A stretch of 64,000 bases of DNA from Tyto alba (taxonomy: Eukaryota > Chordata > Aves > Strigiformes > Tytonidae): positions 14,568,752-14,632,751 of the forward strand of contig NW_024881301.1 in the NCBI RefSeq assembly GCF_018691265.1, read 5' to 3'. A program made the translations under genes and the position numbers. Shown here piece after piece: positions 57,248-64,000 of the stretch. The notes beneath the pieces are model-generated. The model was not told where the DNA came from, made no database searches, and saw only the letters and a list, made by a program, of their open reading frames with translations. Every line of letters starts with the position of its first letter. Positions within the stretch are counted from its first letter, which is position 1.

Positions 57248-60047
57248 CACCTCTAACTCCCACTCCATGCTCAGTAGCACTGGTTATGCACTGGGTGGTC
57301 AGTTTGGGTCTATTTTTAGGGTATGAATAAGGATTACGTGTTTCAGCTGTCTATACCTTTTGTATAACACCAGACTTCTTTGCCCATTTACAGTCTGAGC
57401 TGACTGGGAAACATGAGTGGAAAAGGTTTCTGAAATTTGTGGTTTCTTAACATCAGCATAGTAAGGTTTGAGTTAGGTTGCAAGTCAGTCCGACACAGAA
57501 GGCTCACTTATTGCAGAATAAGTCTCTGGAGTTTAATTTTATTTGCATGCCACATTCCTTAGAGCAAATAAAGAGTGCAAGTTTTGAAATGGTTTAGATG
57601 GATTTTTCCCAAACCTCATCAAAATCTGTGATCTCATTGTTCATAACTCACTTCGTTAAATTCCATACTTGGACTATGCATGACAGTCATTTCCACTGTA
57701 CTTCTCACAGCTCTGCTAAGTCTACATACATAGTTTATTCTGTCAGAGATGTTTTTTCTCATCCTGGCTTGTTAATGCAGTAAACAGTTTTCACCGTTGT
57801 GGCAAACTGTTTTGTAAAGGGTTATCTGTTGTGACAGCCTCAATCTTTACCTGTTCCTCTGGTGAAACATCCAAAAAACAGTCTTTGTATTTGAATGAGT
57901 ATTTTATGTATTGCACTGCAAAAAAAGTGATGTGTTTATTTTGATCCTAGTATAGTACATTTTGACTTCCATCTGAATCCCTGATGGTATTTAGCCTGAT
58001 TCTCTGCTGTGCTACTTCATACTGCTTTAGCAGGAGCTGTTGGTTTGTGCTTTTCACCTCCAGGAGCTGCTTCTCTGTTATTCCTCCCTTACAAATACAT
58101 CCTGAGATTGGAGCCCGTTACAGGAGGCACGGTGCAAAGATATAGAGAGAGGCGCTGTTTGGCCTTGAAAAGCTTACAATCTAAAAATGAGCTTGATGAT
58201 GTCTAGACAAGACTGTAAGTATTTAGTACCTTTACAGTGCTTTGCATCTTCAAAGCACTCTGCAAACATTAACTGATTAACATAACTGCGCCATCTGTTT
58301 TGATGTTTACATTTTGTGCAGGCAAAATTCCTGCTTTGCTTTATTACCTCTTGCAGGTATGTGGCTGTCATTATTATGGCCCTTCAGAGGATGGTAAAGT
58401 CAGGTCCATGCATGTCTGTGGTAACTTTTGCCTTAAAACTCAAGCCAGTGCCATTGGGGCCCCCCTTTCTGACCTGGCTACTGTGCTTGGGTTTATTTCC
58501 CTCTGAAATTTCAGCCTCTAGTCTGTAGAAATTGTTGTTCCCATGGCTGCCAGAGACTGCTGCCTCTCTTGTCGCTTTGCTGCTCAACTTAACTGTTTTC
58601 TCCCTGGCCGCGGACAGGCAGGGACACATCCAGCAGCACGGGAGCTTCTGCACAGAAAGCTCCCGGGTAGGGAGCTGAAATATCGTTTTAGGCAGCCAAA
58701 GTGATAGAAACCATAAAGATAGGGAAAAGAAGGGAAAGCCTTTACTCAGCTTTTGGCAAAAGGTTTTTTTTCTCTCCAACTTCATGCATGGCTACCAGAA
58801 ATGTAATTTTATTTCTTCTTTTTCCAATTTGATAATGGAGATTTTGTGTAATTGTGGGGTTGTACTGATTGAACCAGTGTTAATTTTCAATTTCAGTTTA
58901 AATTTCTTCCTAAAGATTTAGGCAAAGTATCTTTTAAGAATGATTTAAACCAAAACACTAGTAGCACTAACAACCATCAGAGCTGAAAAATCTTAAACCA
59001 AAACCAAAACGTGCTCTTCATTTATGTCTTCTTTTTTTTTTTTCCCAACTCCTTCCTATTTCAACGTTTCGCTGCCTGAGTGGTGTTTCAGGTAGATCAC
59101 ACAACCCAAAACTACCTTTATTTTCAAGTTATTGTAACTTTGTTTTGCAGAACAGGTGTAAAGAAACAGTGCTCTGCTGACAGCAGGGAGAGAAGGGCAA
59201 TGTTTTAATTCAGGGAAAATTACAAAGATGCTCCGTGAGAGAAGTGGATCGTGAGAGATGTGTAGCGACACACTGCGCTGGCAGCATTTTGCGTCAGTAA
59301 AGGAGTCATCATTTAAAATCTCAGATTAAAGTCAGATTAAATTGTGCTATGCTATCTTGTGGGAATTGGCCGTGGCTGACAGGAGATGTGGCGGCTGCTA
59401 AGCGGCAGGGAAAGGCCTGCTGTAGTTGCACCTCATTTCTGAATTGCTCCACGTGGGGAGGCAGACATCACGCACGGTCCTGGAAGAAGCTCTTTCACAA
59501 ACTTGATGTCTGGCATAGTTCACACCATGGTTTTAAGTGTGACCTCAAGGCATTTGCAAGGAATATCTTTAAAAAGACCATAATGAATGTGCAAGAGACT
59601 CGCACAGACAAATTTGCGATTAATAAACCAACGAACCTGGAACATTAGGATACAAATACGGCAAAAAGACAGAGTTGGACGGACTTAGATGATGGGTGTG
59701 GCCTTCCTTCACACTGAATATTTTTGCAACATTTTTTTGTTTGCATACTCGCTTCTGGTAGAGACATTTTGCTGTGCTTGCAGACGACGATACGGCGGTG
59801 GGAACAAAGCTCTGACAAAATGGAAGCCTCCTTTGTCAGACTGTGGCATCAGAAAAGCTGATGTCTCTGACTGGTTCCTACTGGAAGCCTTTACAGAAAG
59901 GTTGAATGTTTCATAAAAGATAAGCTGTGGAATTAGTTTAGAAAAGGACTATGTCCTGTAGCATCTCTGGGGTGAGGTGAGACAGCTCTAGTTATTCCCC
60001 TCAAACAGACCCTCTCACTTGCCAGAGCAAGGCTGGAAGGAGCCACA
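57248..60047. other. Non-coding stretch, possible conserved block near its end
   Basis: Contains a possible old repeat at 58205-58285 and a compositionally distinct, CpG-retaining segment at 59260-59930 discussed in the findings. Frames of up to 133 codons are unrecognised. Confidence 0.55.
58205..58285 (+). repeat. Possible old L2/MIR-like remnant
   Basis: TTTACAGTGCTTTGCATCTT, then CAAAGCACTCTGCAAACATT and AACTGATTAACA, resembles the 'cagtgctttgcatcttcaaagcac..tacaaacattaactaatta' segment of ancient amniote interspersed repeats. The assignment is uncertain and the ends are approximate. Confidence 0.4.
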
Positions 60048-60160
60048 CATGGTCCTGAGCAACTGACTCTGGGTGGCCCTGTTTGAGTAGGGGGGTTGGA
60101 CGAGATGATCTCCAGATGTCCCTTCCATCCTCAACCCTTCTGTGAGCCTGTGATTCAGAG
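60048..60160 (+). mobile_element. CR1 LINE 3' tail fragment
   Basis: A short 5'-truncated CR1 carries only the terminal block: GGTGGCCCTGTTTGAGTAGG, GGGGTTGGACGAGATGATCT, then CCAGATGTCCCTTCCATCC and TCAACCCTTCTGTGAGCCTG. The GAC-GAGATGATCTCC variant differs from the two longer copies, which suggests another subfamily. Confidence 0.92.
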
Positions 60161-62949
60161 CCTTCCTCCTATTTCTTTATTTTTATTGATTTCTTCCATG
60201 TATATGCTATAGTCCCATCAGTAGGTTGCTCAGGGAGGAAAGGATATGAAGACAGAGCATTGCAGGTGTTGTTACGAAGTTATGTGCAGCCAGTTTTACA
60301 AGATGGAAGAGTGCCTCCTATAAACCGCCGAGCATCATTCACTCAGATGGAAGGAATTACGCTGAGACCATGCAGCACTCTGTAGACTCTGTAGTCTATG
60401 GCTTTATATAGAGAATCCCACAGCAGAGTGAATTTTGCATCTGACAAACTCGACAGGGTTGAACTGTAAGCCTGTCTTCCCCGTGATTGCCCTTATTAGT
60501 CCAAACAATTTTCCCCCAAGAACATATTCAACAGCATTTCTATATTCTGTAAAGGAAAATGTTTCATATAATCGATGTTGCTATTTCAGTCATCTTAATG
60601 TGGTTCTTCCAGCTCTTTAGCTCCTTAGTAACCCATATCTCATATTCCTTTTTAGTCCTAGTCTCTCCTTTGCCCCTGTTTTTGGGGGGATGAAACTGCA
60701 GTATCAGTGTCTTCAGGTAGGCTGTAATGAGGTCCCACACAGGGGTGGGAGCTTTAGATTTTTAGTCAATTTACAAGAAATTTTGGTTTATTCTCTAAAG
60801 TAGTGGTGATATGCAGTTGATGGCTTAACATCTCGCATGAAAGAAAAAGGGAGGAGGTCTTTCTTACTGCAGCAATATGATGCAGTTTCTGAAAGTCTGT
60901 ATAAGATGAAAAATACTTGCATGTAGGCACAGAGGGAAGCACCGTGCAAGCATCTAATTGCAACACTCCCTGCTGACTGTTTTTAATGTGTGTTGGTTTT
61001 ATTAAGCATCCTTAATAAGAAGCTAGAATTTTGCTTAGGCAAAAAAATATAATAGAAACAGCAGTTCCAGTTCTCTGATTATTGAAGTGCATGCGGTTGG
61101 GGAAACCTGTCTGGATGCAGTAAACTAGGTGAATTTGTTCCATCTGTGAAAAATTATATTAAACTGGTTTTGCGGTCCTGCATTCGCTGATTCACCTTTT
61201 GTGTGTGTGTGCGTGTACATGTGTATGTATGGCCCTGCTACATCTTGAAGTTTTGGTTTCGTGTATTATGCATTGCATATGAGGGATAACATTTGCATGA
61301 CAAATTGCAGATCCATATGGTATGGTGTTTTAACATCCTTTACTTTAGGGTATTTTCAAGGAACTGTGTCTGAGGAGGTGAAGAGGGGATCCACTGGTGA
61401 CTCCTCAATACAAGTGACTTTTCTTGAAAATGCAGCCGTCAGATACAAAATGGTCGTCGTTCAGTCCTAGATCAGCATGCAATATAAAAATTATGTAACT
61501 TCATATATTGATACATGGTAGCCATACGTCATTTATCCCACTAAAGAGGTTCATAGCTTTGCAGAGAAAGAGACACTTTCTTCTAGCATGGGAAGAATCC
61601 AGATTTACAAGTGCAACAGATTTCATGATGCAACATTTCTGGTTGGGGAGAAGTTACTGCAGATCATTATTAGCCATTTTAGTAGCTCCTCCTGACCTCT
61701 TCATAGTTACAGCCTGACTCTGGCCAAAACTGTGGTAGCCTAAAGCTGAGACTTTACTAAGGCTGGTAACTAGTAATGAAATAATTTTATGCTCTTTAGT
61801 GCTTAGCTCAAAGAGATTTTAGGGGCATGCATGAAGCAAGATGCAGTACTATACAGATTTATCAGCTCTCACTTTAAATGACTTTTAAAATGCATTTTTG
61901 GCTTTGTCTTCATAATTAATGTTTCCGTACCCACTTGTGGCTCAGAAACCTTTATACTGGGATACATGATGACTTATTTGTTCTACACAAATCTCGTAGT
62001 TCAGTTCTCACAACAGGCTAAATATTTCGCTTAAGGTAATTACCTGACTTCAAAGGAACTTTCATAGAAAAGTAATAATATCAAAAAGAGCCTATATGCT
62101 ATAAATAGGGTATAAAATTCCACACTAAAGATGTGTGTATATTACAGGAATCTTCAGAGCAGTGTGAAATACAATTAGGGCCTTCTACTGAGGCATAAAA
62201 TTCTCAGTAATACGTGCTAATCTTATTTGCTTGGAATGAGGTGGGAATATACCTATCAAGACATCTTTTGAAATACTTGAATTCTTTACATCTGAGTTTC
62301 CAGTTATACTTGTCTGACTTGATACTTTCTTCCTTGTAATTTTTCCATCCTGCAAGGTTTATTTGTGAATAAGTTTTCCCCTCCAGAAAGGCAAAATCAA
62401 AAGCATAAACTTTCCATAGGACAATTAGAATTGTAGTGAGATGTAAAATGCTTTTTAAGAAAAGAGGAACAAGAAGTAAAATAAGTAAGTTCACATGTGA
62501 TTAAGCTATGTGCTCTTCACAGGGTGTGTTAATTGCCTACGAGGTCACACTGTAGTTGAAGGCAAGTCAGGTCTTTCAAAGTAGTGCGATTGCTGTTAAG
62601 GCCTGTTTTCTGCAGTGTCTCATTCTTCCTACAAATAGAAGTCTGTTGGAAGAGAATATTTTTAATTAACATACAGCTTTTCTCATGAAAATGTGTTCTA
62701 TTTATGTCATTGTTTCCCTTTTCTTTCCCCACCCGACAACTAAAGTATTTGTCCAGAGAACATGTGCAGAAGTAATGCTTTAATGGAAGGAATTGATTTG
62801 GTGCATAAGGGTTAATATGTTTACCTCATGATTACTGCAGGAATGGTCTGTTCCCAGTGCTGGCCCTGTAAGCAGCTTGAGAATAAGACAAAGTATTGCT
62901 TTTGTCCAGAACAGGAACATTTCTGGTCTTTGATCTCTGGAATTTAAGG
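60161..62949. other. Non-coding AT-rich stretch
   Basis: Contains the alternating TG/CA tract at 61200-61231 and nothing else recognised. Confidence 0.6.
61200..61231. repeat. 32-bp perfectly alternating pyrimidine-purine tract
   Basis: TG units with embedded CG, TACA and TATG steps keep unbroken pyrimidine-purine alternation for 32 bp, like the tract at 30849. It is a degenerate TG microsatellite with Z-DNA potential. Confidence 0.9.
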
Positions 62950-63110
62950 CAGCACTCTTTGCTTGGAAGGTATCATTACTATTAACATTGTACAGACGGA
63001 CAAATTGAGATGGAGAGGGCCAGTGACTCATCCAGCAAATTACTGATGTAGAGAGGAAGGGACTGAGCTGTCCTGTCCCTTCGGTTTCCTGCTGGACTGA
63101 TTGCTGCCAT
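62950..63110 (+). repeat. Ancient L2/MIR-type 3' remnant
   Basis: GTACAGACGGACAAATTGAG, ATGGAGAGGGCCAGTGACTC, ATCCAGCAAATTACTGATGT, then AGGAAGGGACTGAGC and CCTGCTGGACTGATTGCTGCC align in order with the L2/MIR tail (ACAGATGGGGAAACTGAGGC, AGAGAGG..AAGTGACTTGCC, CACAGCAAGTCAGTGGCAGA, GGGACTAGAACCC, CAGTCCAGTGCT). A 165-codon minus-strand frame (63277-62780) crosses this repeat and is not considered a gene. Confidence 0.7.
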
Positions 63111-64000
63111 GTCTGACTTGGCTGACTGAATGGAAGATGGTTTGGAGCAGCGCTGCTTTGGCTATGGTTATATATCAGGACTTCTAAATGTAGTTTTTCA
63201 ACAGAACACTGGGTTAGTAAACTTGCTGTTGTTTCAGTGGGAGAGAAACGGAATTTGGGAGGAACTTGTATGTACATGACAATTAAACCCAGAAGTGTAC
63301 ACCTGTCTTGTGATTTATTACAATACTTCTAGTAACCTAGAGCAAAAATAAAAACAAGTTACCTAAATTACTGTTTTACATTAGTTCCCAGTTCATTTTC
63401 ATCTTTATATTGCTGGGCAGACTTTTGCTGTTCCTGTAGGGTATAAAAGATTCTGAAATGTTCCTCAAGCTGTGCTCACCACAGCCAGTTGCCATTGGTA
63501 GTCATCTTTGTCTCTCGTTGCTAAACCAAAATCAAATGAAGTCAAAATACTCAAATGAGTAAGTAGTAGTTCCAGGTGTCAGCAGTGGTGTATGTAAGTG
63601 AGGGGAAGAGTGGCCTTGCTTTGTTGGCATCTCTGTTATGACATGGCAAAGCTCTATGAAATATTTTTCTGTCGAAAAAAGGATTTGCAATCTAATGGCC
63701 TGCCATGCTGACTGTAAAAATTTCTGGAAGTCTGGAAGCTTCCAGGAGGAGACTGGTCTGATTTCCACCCAGCATGCTTGCAGACAGCACGGTGACCTCT
63801 GCGGACCTGTGTTTGCAGGGCTCCCCGGATCTCACCTGAGCACCTCACCTGTAGGGCTACGTCACAGCAGCAGGGCTCACAGACTTGGGGGTCTGTGGCA
63901 CTTCTCAGGAACCCTCAAAAGCCTGGAAGGCTAGCCAAAGGAGGTGATTATGCAGACCCAGCTTCTTCATGCTCTGCTTTCCCTGAAGTCAAGAAAGCCA
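63111..64000. other. Non-coding stretch at the window end
   Basis: No repeat or gene recognised. Two overlapping frames near 63638-63934 lie on opposite strands and lack coding character. Confidence 0.6.

Noticed and set aside
62780..63277. 165-codon minus-strand open frame
   Set aside because: It runs antisense through an old L2/MIR-type remnant, so the frame is fortuitous.
1..64000. CRISPR arrays, operons, tRNA, rRNA or snRNA genes
   Set aside because: I saw no regularly spaced repeats, cloverleaf-type sequences with A/B boxes, or snRNA hallmarks; the DNA is vertebrate in character.

Overview
This window looks like bird genomic DNA from a gene-poor, AT-rich stretch, either a long intron or intergenic sequence. 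The main evidence is chicken-repeat-1 (CR1) LINE copies with intact bird-type 3' ends (1200-1686, 40445-41000, 60048-60160). An endogenous-retrovirus solo LTR of a kind I associate with bird genomes supports this, as do many T-rich and GGTTT-like tracts. There are no operons, bacterial signals, CRISPR arrays or plausible full-length protein-coding genes. The longest open frames (about 150-190 codons) cross LTR sequence, old repeats or homopolymer runs, and I recognise none as a known protein.

Layout. 1-1.7 kb: T/G and C tracts, a short minisatellite and a CR1 3' end. 1.7-13.1 kb: mostly single-copy AT-rich DNA with T runs. 13.1-13.35 kb: a compact CpG-rich island. 15.5-16.6 kb: a 1,078-bp solo LTR with matching 5-bp target-site duplications, in minus orientation. 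18.2-18.44 kb: two old repeat remnants. 29.27-29.62 kb: a possible small mariner-like inverted-repeat element. 30.8 and 61.2 kb: 32-bp alternating pyrimidine-purine tracts. 33-34 kb: an old MIR/L2-like remnant beside a possible conserved noncoding block. 35.0-35.8 kb: an unexplained block with a 33-bp direct repeat. 40.4-41.0 kb: a second CR1. 42.9-43.2 kb: a second CpG-rich island. 49.8, 52.9-53.3, 53.6-53.8 and 62.95-63.1 kb: ancient CR1, MIR and L2-like remnants. 60.05-60.16 kb: a third CR1 tail.

Nearly all long homopolymers are T rather than A on the + strand, and the LTR lies in minus orientation. Both fit a long transcription unit read on the + strand, but that is inference. The best leads are the two CpG islands as possible unannotated promoters, the well-preserved LTR, the small inverted-repeat element, an exon-like segment on the minus strand at 24036-24144, and a few candidate conserved noncoding blocks. 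I found no convincing new biological system. Without database searches or alignments, the short-exon and conservation ideas remain hypotheses.
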